Assembly: GCF_023100805.1 (NCBI RefSeq) | Contig: NZ_CP095855.1 | Span: forward strand, 7,233,001-7,297,000 | Length of the DNA: 64,000 nt | Reading direction: 5' to 3' | Source: Chitinophaga filiformis | GTDB lineage: Bacteria; Bacteroidota; Bacteroidia; Chitinophagales; Chitinophagaceae | Shown: piece by piece, positions 43,777 to 52,581 of the stretch | Numbering within the stretch: the stretch's first letter is position 1 | Layout: every line of letters begins with the position of its first letter | Translations under genes and position numbers: made by a program | Notes under the pieces: generated by a model | What the model was told of the DNA's origin: nothing | The model's database searches: none | Seen by the model: only the letters and a program-made list of their open reading frames with translations

Positions 43777-43826
43777 AAAAAAAAGTCTCGCCGTGGGACG
43801 CTGTTCAAGTGGGTAGCGTGGCGAGA
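43777..43826 (-). terminator. Intrinsic terminator immediately before the AbiF-like start codon
   Basis: Bulged hairpin plus T8, ending four bases before the ATG at 43772. No gene ends close upstream on this strand except hemG, over 150 bases away with a separate promoter between. Confidence 0.75.
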
Positions 43827-43830
43827 TCTG
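43777..43830 (-). ncRNA. Candidate small hairpin RNA upstream of the AbiF-like gene
   Basis: On the minus strand, 7 bp TCTCGCC / GGCGAGA close a hairpin, a second helix ACGCT / AGCGT stacks on it, the 3' side carries a 5-base bulge CCCAC, and the 12-base loop also contains CCCAC. The stem is followed by C and eight T (43784 to 43777). A TTTG-N20-TAACATTG promoter predicts a start about 43830-43832, giving an RNA of only about 55 nt. AbiF proteins are reported to be stably linked to a conserved ncRNA antitoxin; this is a candidate for it. Confidence 0.55.
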
Positions 43831-43836
43831 TTATTA

Positions 43837-43868
43837 CAATGTTATGATTAAAATATCTCTCACCCAAA
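43837..43868 (-). promoter_or_regulatory. Promoter for the small RNA / AbiF-like gene
   Basis: On the minus strand TTTG (43868-43865), 20 bases, then TAACATTG (43844-43837), one mismatch from TAnnTTTG. Predicted transcription start about 43830. Confidence 0.5.
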
Positions 43869-43978
43869 TTTTATTTTTCGTTATGTCATAAACTCAATTT
43901 TTTTAAGAGTACAACATAAAGAGTAGTTACTATGCAAAAAGGGTGAAGGAAATCTAATCTAAATCATTGGGTTGCTAT

Positions 43979-45313
43979 TCATTTTTCAACTATACCTTTT
44001 GCCGCCTGTATAATGGCCGGCACAGCTACTCCCGTTACATAATTGCCCGCCACTTTTATTCCCGGATACCGCTGCTCAAAAAAGCGTATCTGCTGTCTTA
44101 TCTGCGCATGCCCCACATTCAATTGCGGTATGGCCTTATTCCACTGACTGAAACGTTGCATCTCGGGCGGTGTCTTCAGTCCCAATAGATCCATCAGTTC
44201 CTGTACGACTGTTTGTTGTAATTTCTCCGCGCCTAAGCGGTCAAACAGTTGTTCCTGCCTTGCGCCACCTATCATAACGGTGAACAAGGTCTTTCCTTCA
44301 GGCGCGCGGGCCGGGAATACGGCTGAATTACAGATGGCTCCCAGGAAATGTTTTCCAGCGGCATGTGGTATAAGGAACCCAAATCCTGCCGGTGCTTTCT
44401 CCTGTGCTTCTGCGCCGAAGCCCAGGTGTAACACGCCCATACGTGGATAAGGAATGCCCTGCAGCTGCGATGCCAGGGAGGCGTCCAGGCCCTGTATGGC
44501 AACAGCAGTACTGTAAGCTGGCGTGGCAAAGATCACGCGTTCTGCATTCAGCATACCGGTGCTGCCATTCTCGTTATATTGTACAATGTAGTCTGAAGCG
44601 CCACGGGTAAGGCCTGTTACAGCACAGTTCAGCCTTATATTACCAGTCAGCAGCGACAACAATTTTTCCGTCAGCACGGCATTGCCGCCTTTGAATGCAA
44701 TGATCTTACGGCCGCCCATTGTCTTCATATTCTTCATGAGCCCTTTCGTTACGCTGCCGTACTTTTTCTCCCACTGCGGCAACATAGGTAACACCTCCGA
44801 AACAGACATCAGGTCGGGATTGCCGGCATAGATACCTGATAAAATAGGCTCAAACAGGTACTCATTCACTTCATGTCCGAAGCGGCGGCTCACAAAAGAA
44901 GATACCGATTCTTCCCCGTCCGCAGGATGGGGCCTGCGAAATCTTTCTGTAAACAGGCGCCATTTGGCCCCTCCGCTGATATAATTTGATTGCAGTATTT
45001 TAAGCGGATGAGGTGATACCGCGTGCAGTTGATTATTTCTGACGAGGAAACGGTTCTTACTCGCAGCAGATGCTTCCAGTACCTGGTCATGCAGTCCCAG
45101 TTGATCAATGTAGGCCATTATTTCCGGTGAAGCAGCAAAGGAGTTCGGTCCCGCATCCAGTTCATAGCCATCCACATGTAATGACTTTATGACGCCACCT
45201 GCGTGAGATCCTGTTTCCAGTATCTCATAGGGAATACCTTTCTGCTCTAATTCATAAGCAATGCTTAAACCGGTAATACCGGCTCCGACAATGATAACGG
45301 GCTGTGTTTTCAT
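43979..45313 (-). CDS. hemG: Protoporphyrinogen oxidase, HemY type
   Basis: FAD enzyme that oxidises protoporphyrinogen IX to protoporphyrin IX with oxygen. 444 residues, HemY-class (sometimes named hemY). FAD motif VIIVGAGITGLSIAYELEQKG at the start, then ETGSHAGGVIKS, GYELDAGPNSF, SVSEVLPMLPQWEKKYGSVTKGLMK, FKGGNAVLTEKL, and C-terminal GIKVAGNYVTGVAVPAIIQAAKG. Second gene of the hemH-hemG pair (33-bp gap), completing the protoheme branch with hemF and hemH. Confidence 0.93.
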   Translation of the reverse strand: MKTQPVIIVGAGITGLSIAYELEQKGIPYEILETGSHAGGVIKSLHVDGYELDAGPNSFAASPEIMAYIDQLGLHDQVLEASAASKNRFLVRNNQLHAVSPHPLKILQSNYISGGAKWRLFTERFRRPHPADGEESVSSFVSRRFGHEVNEYLFEPILSGIYAGNPDLMSVSEVLPMLPQWEKKYGSVTKGLMKNMKTMGGRKIIAFKGGNAVLTEKLLSLLTGNIRLNCAVTGLTRGASDYIVQYNENGSTGMLNAERVIFATPAYSTAVAIQGLDASLASQLQGIPYPRMGVLHLGFGAEAQEKAPAGFGFLIPHAAGKHFLGAICNSAVFPARAPEGKTLFTVMIGGARQEQLFDRLGAEKLQQTVVQELMDLLGLKTPPEMQRFSQWNKAIPQLNVGHAQIRQQIRFFEQRYPGIKVAGNYVTGVAVPAIIQAAKGIVEK

Positions 45314-45346
45314 GGTAGTGGCTATTTGTAGAATAAATAACTCCGG

Positions 45347-46378
45347 TTAGGATTGCAGGCTCGTCATCCACTTCACGACTGCCTGTACCCATAACGGATG
45401 TACGTTCATACAGGGGATCATCGTAAAACTGTCACCTCCGCTGTTGATAAAAGTATGCTTACCCTCCACTGCGATCTCTTCCAGTGTTTCAAGACAATCA
45501 GAAACAAACGCAGGGCAGGCTACCAGCAACCGCTTCACACCTTTCTTCGGCAGCTCTTCAAGCGTGGCAGCCGTGTAAGGTTTCAACCACTCTTCCCTTC
45601 CCAGGCGGGACTGGAAGGTAACGCTCCACTTCTCCCTTGGTATATTAAGCTTCTCCGCCACCAGCTCCGACGTCACATGTACCTGGTGACGATAACAGAA
45701 TTCATGGGCGGGGGAATCTACCCTGCAACAATTTTCCACCTGCATACAATGCTTCCCGGTGATATCTCCTTTTCGTATGTGCCTTTCAGGTACACCGTGA
45801 TAGCTGAATAACAGGTGATCATACTCCTGTGCCAGGTATGGACGCATACTTTCCGCCAGCGCATTGATATAGTCAGGTTCATTATAGTAAGGAGGAACGA
45901 TCGTCAGACTGAATGTATAGCCCTTCTTTTTATGTACCGCTTTGGCATGTTCCACCGCTGTTTCATAAGAAGACATGGCGTAATGCGGATACAAAGGCAA
46001 CAGGATCACCTCTTTCAGATCAGGATTTTGTTTCAGCAGCTTGTCAAAGGCGGCCTCCTGCGACGGGTTACCGTAACGCATGGAGATCTCCACCGGCATC
46101 TGCAGATCGTGCTGTACCGCGTTTTGTAATTGTTTTGTCAGCACAACCAGGGGAGATCCCTCTTCCCACCAGATGGATTTATATGCTTCAGCCGATTTAG
46201 GAGCGCGCTTAGGCACGATGATACCTTTTATCAACAACAAACGGAACAGATAGGGATAATCAATCACCCGTTTATCCATCAAAAACTCATTAAGATAACG
46301 CTTAACATCAGGTACAGCCGTAGAATCAGGCGATCCCAGGTTCATCAGAATAATTCCTTTATCAGATTTAGCTTCCAT
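45347..46378 (-). CDS. hemH: Ferrochelatase
   Basis: Inserts ferrous iron into protoporphyrin IX. 343 residues. Seen: KGIILMNLGSPDS at the start, VKRYLNEFLMDKRVID, the PLYPHYAMSSYETA block, FSYHGVPERHIRKGD with the catalytic His, the Cys-containing CRVDSPAHEFCYRHQ segment, VTFQSRLGREEWLKPYT, and ACPAFVSDCLETLEEIAVEG with the conserved Glu. A well-formed promoter (TTTG-N17-TACATTTG) lies upstream and diverges from hemA. Confidence 0.96.
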   Translation of the reverse strand: MEAKSDKGIILMNLGSPDSTAVPDVKRYLNEFLMDKRVIDYPYLFRLLLIKGIIVPKRAPKSAEAYKSIWWEEGSPLVVLTKQLQNAVQHDLQMPVEISMRYGNPSQEAAFDKLLKQNPDLKEVILLPLYPHYAMSSYETAVEHAKAVHKKKGYTFSLTIVPPYYNEPDYINALAESMRPYLAQEYDHLLFSYHGVPERHIRKGDITGKHCMQVENCCRVDSPAHEFCYRHQVHVTSELVAEKLNIPREKWSVTFQSRLGREEWLKPYTAATLEELPKKGVKRLLVACPAFVSDCLETLEEIAVEGKHTFINSGGDSFTMIPCMNVHPLWVQAVVKWMTSLQS

Positions 46379-46396
46379 CCTTTACTTAAATTGTTG

Positions 46397-46425
46397 CAAA
46401 TGTAATAGCTTATCCAGCCTGCAAA
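46397..46425 (-). promoter_or_regulatory. hemHG promoter TTTG-N17-TACATTTG
   Basis: On the minus strand TTTG at 46425-46422 and TACATTTG at 46404-46397, 17 bases apart, ending 18 bases before the hemH ATG. Matches the Bacteroidota consensus within its known spacing range. Confidence 0.65.
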
Positions 46426-46588
46426 TGTCATACAATTGTTGAAATAAATTAATTATTCGTTATCCGGCGATAGATAATACTTATCAGCGTTCAAACTGAT
46501 AAAAATCATTTTTCTGCAAGCCCTGTTACCATGTGTAGAAATGACACACTAATGACAGCCTCTTGCCCTTTCTTGCGGTCTATGCGAG

Positions 46589-46596
46589 TATTTTTG
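46589..46596 (+). promoter_or_regulatory. hem operon -7 box TATTTTTG
   Basis: Exact TAnnTTTG match 24 bases before the preferred hemA ATG at 46621. It lies downstream of the outermost in-frame codons, which is the main reason for choosing the inner start. A TTG at 46563-46565 could be the -33 box with long spacing. Confidence 0.55.
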
Positions 46597-46620
46597 CACC
46601 CGGAAGCTTATAAGAATAAA

Positions 46621-47874
46621 ATGCAGGGTAGTCATTCTAAAGATATAGCCCATTTTCATATCGTTGGTATCAACTATAAGAAAACAGATGCTGCTATAAG
46701 AGGATCGTTCGCTATTAACCAGGTACAATACCAGCACTTAATTGACAGTGCAAAGTCTCAACACCTGGATGATATATTTGTGCTCTCAACTTGTAACAGA
46801 ACTGAGATCTATGGTTTTGCCGATGATCCGCAACAGCTGGTGGAACTGGTGTGCCATGAAACCGAGGGAGATTGTAATCTGTTCAGCCAGTTGTCGTACG
46901 TGAAATCAGGCGAAGATGCCATTAAACACCTATACCAGGTAGGAACAGGACTTGACTCACAGATCCTTGGCGACTATGAGATCATTGGCCAGATACGTAC
47001 CGCCACTAAATTCGCTAAAGCGAACGGATGTTTCGGCGGTTTCCAGGAAAGGCTGGTCAACAGCGTCCTGCAGGTATCAAAGCTCATCAAGAATGAAACA
47101 GGCCTCAGCTCCGGTACCGTGTCTGTAGCCTTTGCGGCCGTACGTTTGCTGGAACATAAAGTGCCTGACATCCTTAATAAAAAGATCCTGCTGGTGGGCG
47201 TCGGCAAAATAGGGCGTAACACCTGCAAGAACATGATGGACTACCTGGGCGTGAACCAGGTAACACTTGTGAACCGTACCACATCAGTAGCAGAGGAATT
47301 CGCAGCACAGCATGGTTTGCGTCATGCGCCATACGAGCGGCTGGCAGAAGAATTACAGGCAGCTGATATCATCCTGGTGGCCTCCAATGCGCCGGAACCG
47401 ACCATCCTGCCTGCTCACTTTGAGCAATCTTCTCCTAAACTCATCATCGACCTCTCTATCCCTTTTAATGTGGCGCCGGAAGTAAGAGAACTGTCACATA
47501 TTGAGCTCGTGAACGTGGATGAACTGTCGAAGATCCAGGATGAGACGTTACAGATGCGCCTGCAGGAAGTGCCCAAGGCATTATCCATTATCGAGGAACA
47601 CATGAACGAGTTCCTCTACTGGTATAAAATGCGTAAACACGCTGTGGTGCTGAAAGCGGTGAAAGATAAGCTGACAGAGATACACGCAAAGGAAATACAG
47701 CAACAAAAGAACGGCAACCAGTACAACCTGGAAGATATTGAAGCAGTATCTTCCCGTATCATCCAGAAGATGATCAACCTGATGGCTGGAAAGGTACGCC
47801 GGGAAACAGATAAAAGTGATCAATATATCGCCATGATCAATGATATCTTTGAGACAGGCGTTAACCAGGAATAA
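46621..47874 (+). CDS. hemA: Glutamyl-tRNA reductase
   Basis: First committed step of C5 tetrapyrrole synthesis: reduces Glu-tRNA to glutamate-1-semialdehyde with NADPH. 417 residues from 46621. Catalytic Cys58 in LSTCNRTEIYG; DSQILGDYEIIGQIRTA, the NADPH domain ILLVGVGKIGRNTCKNMMDYLG, IIDLSIPFNVAPEVREL, and a helical dimerisation tail. The frame begins at 46531 but the promoter box lies at 46589-46596, inside that extension. First gene of the seven-gene operon; hemC follows after 3 bases. Confidence 0.95.
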   Translation: MQGSHSKDIAHFHIVGINYKKTDAAIRGSFAINQVQYQHLIDSAKSQHLDDIFVLSTCNRTEIYGFADDPQQLVELVCHETEGDCNLFSQLSYVKSGEDAIKHLYQVGTGLDSQILGDYEIIGQIRTATKFAKANGCFGGFQERLVNSVLQVSKLIKNETGLSSGTVSVAFAAVRLLEHKVPDILNKKILLVGVGKIGRNTCKNMMDYLGVNQVTLVNRTTSVAEEFAAQHGLRHAPYERLAEELQAADIILVASNAPEPTILPAHFEQSSPKLIIDLSIPFNVAPEVRELSHIELVNVDELSKIQDETLQMRLQEVPKALSIIEEHMNEFLYWYKMRKHAVVLKAVKDKLTEIHAKEIQQQKNGNQYNLEDIEAVSSRIIQKMINLMAGKVRRETDKSDQYIAMINDIFETGVNQE

Positions 47875-47877
47875 TTC

Positions 47878-48801
47878 ATGAACAGAGAAATACGGATAGG
47901 TACAAGAGAAAGCCAGCTGGCACTATGGCAGGCTAATAAGGTAAAAGCCCTGCTGGAAGCACAGGGATATACAACAACATTGGTACCTATCAAAAGCGAG
48001 GGAGATATCGACCTCGTCACTCCACTTTACGAAATAGGCGTTCAGGGCATTTTCACCAAAAGCCTGGACATCGCTCTTCTCAGCGGCCGTATTGATATTG
48101 CCGTTCACTCACTCAAAGACGTTCCGACACAATTACCTAAAAATATTATACAGGCAGCAGTCCTGGAAAGAGGTCCCGTAAAAGACCTGCTGGTTTATAA
48201 GCAGGATACCTCTTTTCTTGACCAGCCGGGGTATATCGCTAATATAGCCACCAGCAGCGTAAGGCGTAAAGCCCAGTGGCTGCGCAAATATCCGCATCAC
48301 CAGCTGCATAACCTGCGGGGTAATGTGAATACCCGCCTGCAAAAGCTGGCGGCCGAGAACTGGAATGGCGCCATCTTCGCTGCCGCCGGACTGGAAAGGA
48401 TAGGCATACGTCCCGCTACCTCCATAGAGCTGGACTGGATGTTGCCTGCGCCCGCTCAGGGCGCCGTAGTGGCCGTATGCCGGGAAGATGATAATTTCTG
48501 TCAGCAGGCCTGCTCACCACTGAACGACCTGGCTACAGCCCTCTGCACCCGTATAGAACGCGATTTCCTGCGTACGCTCATGGGTGGTTGTACCACTCCC
48601 ATCAGCGCTTATGCTACTATAAGCAATGACACGGTGCATTTCAGCGGAGAACTCTGCAGCCTGGACGGCCGGCAACTATTCACCGTCACTGAGCAGGCGC
48701 CCCTGCAGGATGCAGGCCTTATTGGTAAAACTGCCGCAGAAAAGATCCTCGCACAGGGCGGCGATAAAATTGTTGCACAAATAAGGGATGCCGTCAAATA
48801 A
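47878..48801 (+). CDS. hemC: Hydroxymethylbilane synthase
   Basis: Polymerises four porphobilinogens into hydroxymethylbilane. 307 residues. IRIGTRESQLALWQA at the start, catalytic Asp81 in VHSLKDVPT, TSSVRRKAQW, LRGNVNTRLQKL, and the dipyrromethane-carrying Cys238 in LMGGCTTPISAY. Overlaps hemD by 14 bp. Confidence 0.96.
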   Translation: MNREIRIGTRESQLALWQANKVKALLEAQGYTTTLVPIKSEGDIDLVTPLYEIGVQGIFTKSLDIALLSGRIDIAVHSLKDVPTQLPKNIIQAAVLERGPVKDLLVYKQDTSFLDQPGYIANIATSSVRRKAQWLRKYPHHQLHNLRGNVNTRLQKLAAENWNGAIFAAAGLERIGIRPATSIELDWMLPAPAQGAVVAVCREDDNFCQQACSPLNDLATALCTRIERDFLRTLMGGCTTPISAYATISNDTVHFSGELCSLDGRQLFTVTEQAPLQDAGLIGKTAAEKILAQGGDKIVAQIRDAVK

Positions 48802-49594
48802 AAGATATCGCATATTAAGCACTAAAGCGGTCGACCGACGATTGGTCGTGATAGCAGCGGCCCAAAAAATCGATATCGAGGCAAAAGGATTCATCAATAC
48901 ACAAGCGTTGATCACAGACAGCCTGAAACAGCGCATACACCAGCTGTTCCAGGAAAAAGCAACTGTCATCTTCACCAGTGCCAACGCAGTACAGGCACTG
49001 CTTGATCATTACCTGCACCCGGACGGAAAGTACTATTACGGCACCTGGATGGCCTTCCCTCCCAATGTAACCGACGAATACGTGGAAGCATATAAAAAGG
49101 GAGGCTTCTTTTCCCCCGGATGGAATGTATACTGCCTGGAAGGAGCCACAAAAGAGGCTTTAAAGCAACAATATGACATCCGGCACAAAATAGCCGGTAC
49201 TGCAGCTAATGCGGCTTCGCTGGCACAAGAGATCATCAGGAACGGAGAAAAAGGCCCCCTGGTCTTCTTCTGCGGTGATAAACGCAGAGATGAACTCCCG
49301 GACCTGCTGCAACAGCACAATATCATACTGGAAGAACTGATCGTATATGAGACAACGGAAACCCCTGCCCTCGCAGGACAGGAGTATGATGGTATACTCT
49401 TTCTCAGTCCCAGTGCCGTAAAAAGCTTCTTTTCAGTCAACACCCTGCCGCAGCATACCGTCTGTTTCTCGATAGGTCCCACCACAGCCCGGGCCCTGCA
49501 GGAACATACCGGCAATAAGATCATTACCAGTACAAGCCCCTCCATGGAGCAGCTTGTAAAAACAACGATATTTTACTTTAACAACATTAACTGA
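48788..49594 (+). CDS. hemD: Uroporphyrinogen-III synthase
   Basis: Closes hydroxymethylbilane with ring-D inversion to uroporphyrinogen III. 268 residues. The family is poorly conserved; seen here are ATVIFTSANAVQALLDHY, YCLEGATKEAL, LVFFCGDKRRDELPDLL, IVYETTETPAL, GILFLSPSAVKSFF and CFSIGPTTARAL, which is the normal order. Position between hemC and hemE and the 14-bp overlap with hemC support the call. Confidence 0.92.
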   Translation: MPSNKRYRILSTKAVDRRLVVIAAAQKIDIEAKGFINTQALITDSLKQRIHQLFQEKATVIFTSANAVQALLDHYLHPDGKYYYGTWMAFPPNVTDEYVEAYKKGGFFSPGWNVYCLEGATKEALKQQYDIRHKIAGTAANAASLAQEIIRNGEKGPLVFFCGDKRRDELPDLLQQHNIILEELIVYETTETPALAGQEYDGILFLSPSAVKSFFSVNTLPQHTVCFSIGPTTARALQEHTGNKIITSTSPSMEQLVKTTIFYFNNIN

Positions 49595-49600
49595 CAAAGA

Positions 49601-50626
49601 ATGAGCGCCTTAAAGAATGACCTTTTACTGAGAGCTTTACGCGGAGAAACAACAGAACGTGTCCCTGTATGGATGATGCGCCAGGCCGGCCGTTACCTGC
49701 CCGACTATATCAAACTGCGGGAGAAATACTCTTTCTTTGAACGCTGCATGAACCCCGAACTGGCCACCGAGATCACCGTGATGCCGGTACACCAGGTAGG
49801 TGTGGACGCAGCTATCATCTTCTCCGACATCCTCGTGGTACCACAGGCCATGGGTATGGAAGTACAGCTCATAGAAAAGATCGGTCCCGTATTGCCCGAC
49901 CCGGTAAAAGGTGCGGATGATCTGAAGAAACTCCGTGTACCCGATGTAAAGGATACGCTCAACTATGTCTTTGAAGCCCTCGCATTAACAAAGAAAACAC
50001 TGGATGGCGCCGTTCCCCTGATCGGGTTTGCAGGCGCGCCATGGACGCTGCTCTGCTATATGGTACAAGGCAAAGGCTCCAAAACATTCGATAGCGCCAA
50101 GGCATTCTGCTATCAGCAGCCCGAAGTAGCCCATCAGCTGCTGCAGATGATCACAGATACAACCATCGCTTACCTGAAAGAACAGGTAAAAGCGGGCGCT
50201 GACTGTATACAGCTGTTCGATTCCTGGGGTGGTTTATTGAGTCCTCAGGACTTCGAAACCCTCTCCCTTCAGTACATGCGCCAGATCGTGGCTGCACTGA
50301 AAGATGTGTGCCCGGTTACCGTATTCGCCAAAGGCGCCTGGTTCGCACTGGAAGAAATGGCCGCTACCGGCGCCAATTGCCTGGGTGTTGACTGGTGTAT
50401 CCAGCCTGCCCGCGCAAGACAATTTGCAGGCAACAACGTAACCTTGCAGGGGAACTTTGATCCAGCAAAGCTGCTGGCGCCCATTCCTGAGATCAAAAAG
50501 GCTGTGAGGGAAATGCTGAACGGCTTTGGCAAACACCGCTATATTGCGAACCTCGGCCATGGCATCCTGCCAAATGTGCCTGTTGATCATGCCAAAGCAT
50601 TCATTGAGACTGTAAAGGAATTCTAA
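49601..50626 (+). CDS. hemE: Uroporphyrinogen decarboxylase
   Basis: Removes four acetate carboxyls from uroporphyrinogen III to give coproporphyrinogen III. 341 residues, full length. LRALRGETTERVPVWMMRQAGRYLPDY (substrate-binding Arg residues), SDILVVPQAMGMEV with the conserved Asp, GFAGAPWTLLCYMVQG, LFDSWGG, and NLGHGILPNVPVDHAKAFI at the end. Begins 6 bases after hemD. Confidence 0.97.
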   Translation: MSALKNDLLLRALRGETTERVPVWMMRQAGRYLPDYIKLREKYSFFERCMNPELATEITVMPVHQVGVDAAIIFSDILVVPQAMGMEVQLIEKIGPVLPDPVKGADDLKKLRVPDVKDTLNYVFEALALTKKTLDGAVPLIGFAGAPWTLLCYMVQGKGSKTFDSAKAFCYQQPEVAHQLLQMITDTTIAYLKEQVKAGADCIQLFDSWGGLLSPQDFETLSLQYMRQIVAALKDVCPVTVFAKGAWFALEEMAATGANCLGVDWCIQPARARQFAGNNVTLQGNFDPAKLLAPIPEIKKAVREMLNGFGKHRYIANLGHGILPNVPVDHAKAFIETVKEF

Positions 50627-50638
50627 AGGAAACCTGCC

Positions 50639-51550
50639 ATGAACATAAAAGATAATTTCATCACCCTCATACATCGCCTGCAGAATGAGATCTGTACGGC
50701 ACTGGAAGATATTGATGGTAAAGCAAAATTCCGTGAGGACCTCTGGGAACGCCCTGGTGGCGGCGGTGGTAAATCGCGCGTTATTGCGGATGGCAATGTA
50801 TTTGAAAAAGGCGGTGTCAGCACATCTGTGGTACACGGAGAACTCCCGGAACTGATGGCCAAACAGTTTGGTGTAGGTCAGGCGCAATTCATGGCCTGCG
50901 GCATCTCTCTTGTTATCCACCCCGTAAACCCCTTCGCGCCCACCGTACATGCCAATTTCCGTTACTTTGAACTGTACGACGACAATGGCACCCTGAAAGA
51001 CGCCTGGTTTGGCGGCGGAGCCGATCTGACGCCTTACTACCTCGATGAGCAGGACGGTATCCATTTCCACCAGACATTCAAAAATGCCTGCGATCCTTTC
51101 GGTAAGGAACTTTATCCGCTGTTTAAAAAACATTGCGACGAATATTTTGTCAATAAACACAGGAACAACGAAGCCCGCGGCATTGGCGGTATTTTCTACG
51201 ACTACCAGCGCCCGGGTGAGAAAATGAGCGCGGAACAGTTGTACGAGCTGGCCAAAGCTAACGGTGAGGCCTTCCTGGAAGCCTATCTGCCCATTGTAAG
51301 AAAAACGAAAGATATTCCATATACAAACATTCACAAGGACTGGCAGGAATACAGGCGTGGACGCTATGTAGAGTTCAACCTGATACATGACAGGGGCACC
51401 TTATTTGGCCTTAAAACCAACGGGCGTACGGAATCCATCCTGATGAGCCTTCCGCCCAGAGCCCGCTGGGAATACGATTATCATCCCACCCCGGGCAGCC
51501 CGGAAGCTGAACTGGTGGAATTCCTGAAACCCAGGGACTGGGCCATCTGA
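50639..51550 (+). CDS. hemF: Oxygen-dependent coproporphyrinogen-III oxidase
   Basis: Converts coproporphyrinogen III to protoporphyrinogen IX using molecular oxygen, so this heme route needs air. 303 residues. RPGGGGGKSRVIADGNVFEKGGVSTS, HPVNPFAPTVHANFRYFEL, FGGGADLTPYYL, GIGGIFYDYQRP, and YVEFNLIHDRGTLFGLKTNGRTESILMSLPP. No oxygen-independent hemN is seen in the window. Confidence 0.97.
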   Translation: MNIKDNFITLIHRLQNEICTALEDIDGKAKFREDLWERPGGGGGKSRVIADGNVFEKGGVSTSVVHGELPELMAKQFGVGQAQFMACGISLVIHPVNPFAPTVHANFRYFELYDDNGTLKDAWFGGGADLTPYYLDEQDGIHFHQTFKNACDPFGKELYPLFKKHCDEYFVNKHRNNEARGIGGIFYDYQRPGEKMSAEQLYELAKANGEAFLEAYLPIVRKTKDIPYTNIHKDWQEYRRGRYVEFNLIHDRGTLFGLKTNGRTESILMSLPPRARWEYDYHPTPGSPEAELVEFLKPRDWAI

Positions 51551-51571
51551 ACACATTAAAACACATTTACC

Positions 51572-52537
51572 ATGATACGTAGAAACAGGATATTGAGAAC
51601 TTCTCCCGCCATCCGCGCGATGGTTGCAGAAACAGTACTGAGGCCCAGCGACTTTATTGCACCGTTGTTCATTGTGGAGGGGCAAAATGTGAAAGAAGAG
51701 ATCATTTCAATGCCCGGCTATTTTCGTTATTCGCTGGACCTCACCGTGAAGGAAGTGAAAGAGCTGTGGAACATGGGTATTAAGAGCGTATTACTGTTCA
51801 TCAAATGCGCTGATGAACTGAAAGATAATAAAGGTACGGAAGCAGTGAATCCCAACGGTTTAATGCAACGTGCCATTAAAGCCATTAAAGACGCTGTTCC
51901 GGAAATAGTAGTGATGACCGATGTGGCGCTGGACCCCTACTCTTCTTACGGCCACGACGGGATTGTTGAGAATGGCGAAATTGTGAATGATATCACGGTG
52001 GAAGTATTGTCACGTATGAGCCTGAGCCATGCCGAAGCAGGCGCCGACTTTGTAGCGCCCAGCGATAAAATGGATGGCCGCATCCTTTCCATCCGTACTA
52101 TCCTGGAGCAACACAGCTTCCATAAAGTAGGTATTATGGCCTACAGCGCCAAATATGCATCCTGCCTGTACGGTCCTTTCCGTGATGCACTGGACTCTGC
52201 TCCGGGCTTCGGCGATAAAAAAACCTACCAGCTGGACTTTGCAAACAGCGATCAGGCCCTGAAAGAAACCCTGATGGATGTGGAAGAGGGAGCTGACATT
52301 GTGATGGTAAAACCAGCCTTGTATTACCTGGATGTGATCCAAAAGATCAAAGATCATGTACACGTACCGGTAAGTGCTTACCATGTAAGCGGAGAATATT
52401 CCATGATCAAAGCAGCAGCTAAAATGGGCTGGCTCAACGAAGAAAAAGCCATTATAGAAGCGCTTACCAGTATCAAACGTGCAGGCGCAGATCTGATCGC
52501 CACCTATTTTGCAAAAGATGCGGTGCGATTATTGTAA
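51572..52537 (+). CDS. hemB: Porphobilinogen synthase (delta-aminolevulinate dehydratase)
   Basis: Condenses two 5-aminolevulinates to porphobilinogen. 321 residues. The metal-site stretch reads DVALDPYSSYGHDG, with Asp where zinc enzymes have Cys, so this is the zinc-independent, probably magnesium or allosteric-Mg type. Active-site lysines are in APSDKMDGR and VMVKPALYYLD. Placed late in the operon rather than in pathway order. Confidence 0.96.
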   Translation: MIRRNRILRTSPAIRAMVAETVLRPSDFIAPLFIVEGQNVKEEIISMPGYFRYSLDLTVKEVKELWNMGIKSVLLFIKCADELKDNKGTEAVNPNGLMQRAIKAIKDAVPEIVVMTDVALDPYSSYGHDGIVENGEIVNDITVEVLSRMSLSHAEAGADFVAPSDKMDGRILSIRTILEQHSFHKVGIMAYSAKYASCLYGPFRDALDSAPGFGDKKTYQLDFANSDQALKETLMDVEEGADIVMVKPALYYLDVIQKIKDHVHVPVSAYHVSGEYSMIKAAAKMGWLNEEKAIIEALTSIKRAGADLIATYFAKDAVRLL

Positions 52538-52581
52538 CAACAGCACATGCTTTTCAGTTAAAAATATTTATCACTACCACC

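Noticed and set aside
50234..51388. 384-codon minus-strand frame
   Set aside because: Runs antisense across hemE and hemF, both canonical and complete; no protein-like features of its own.
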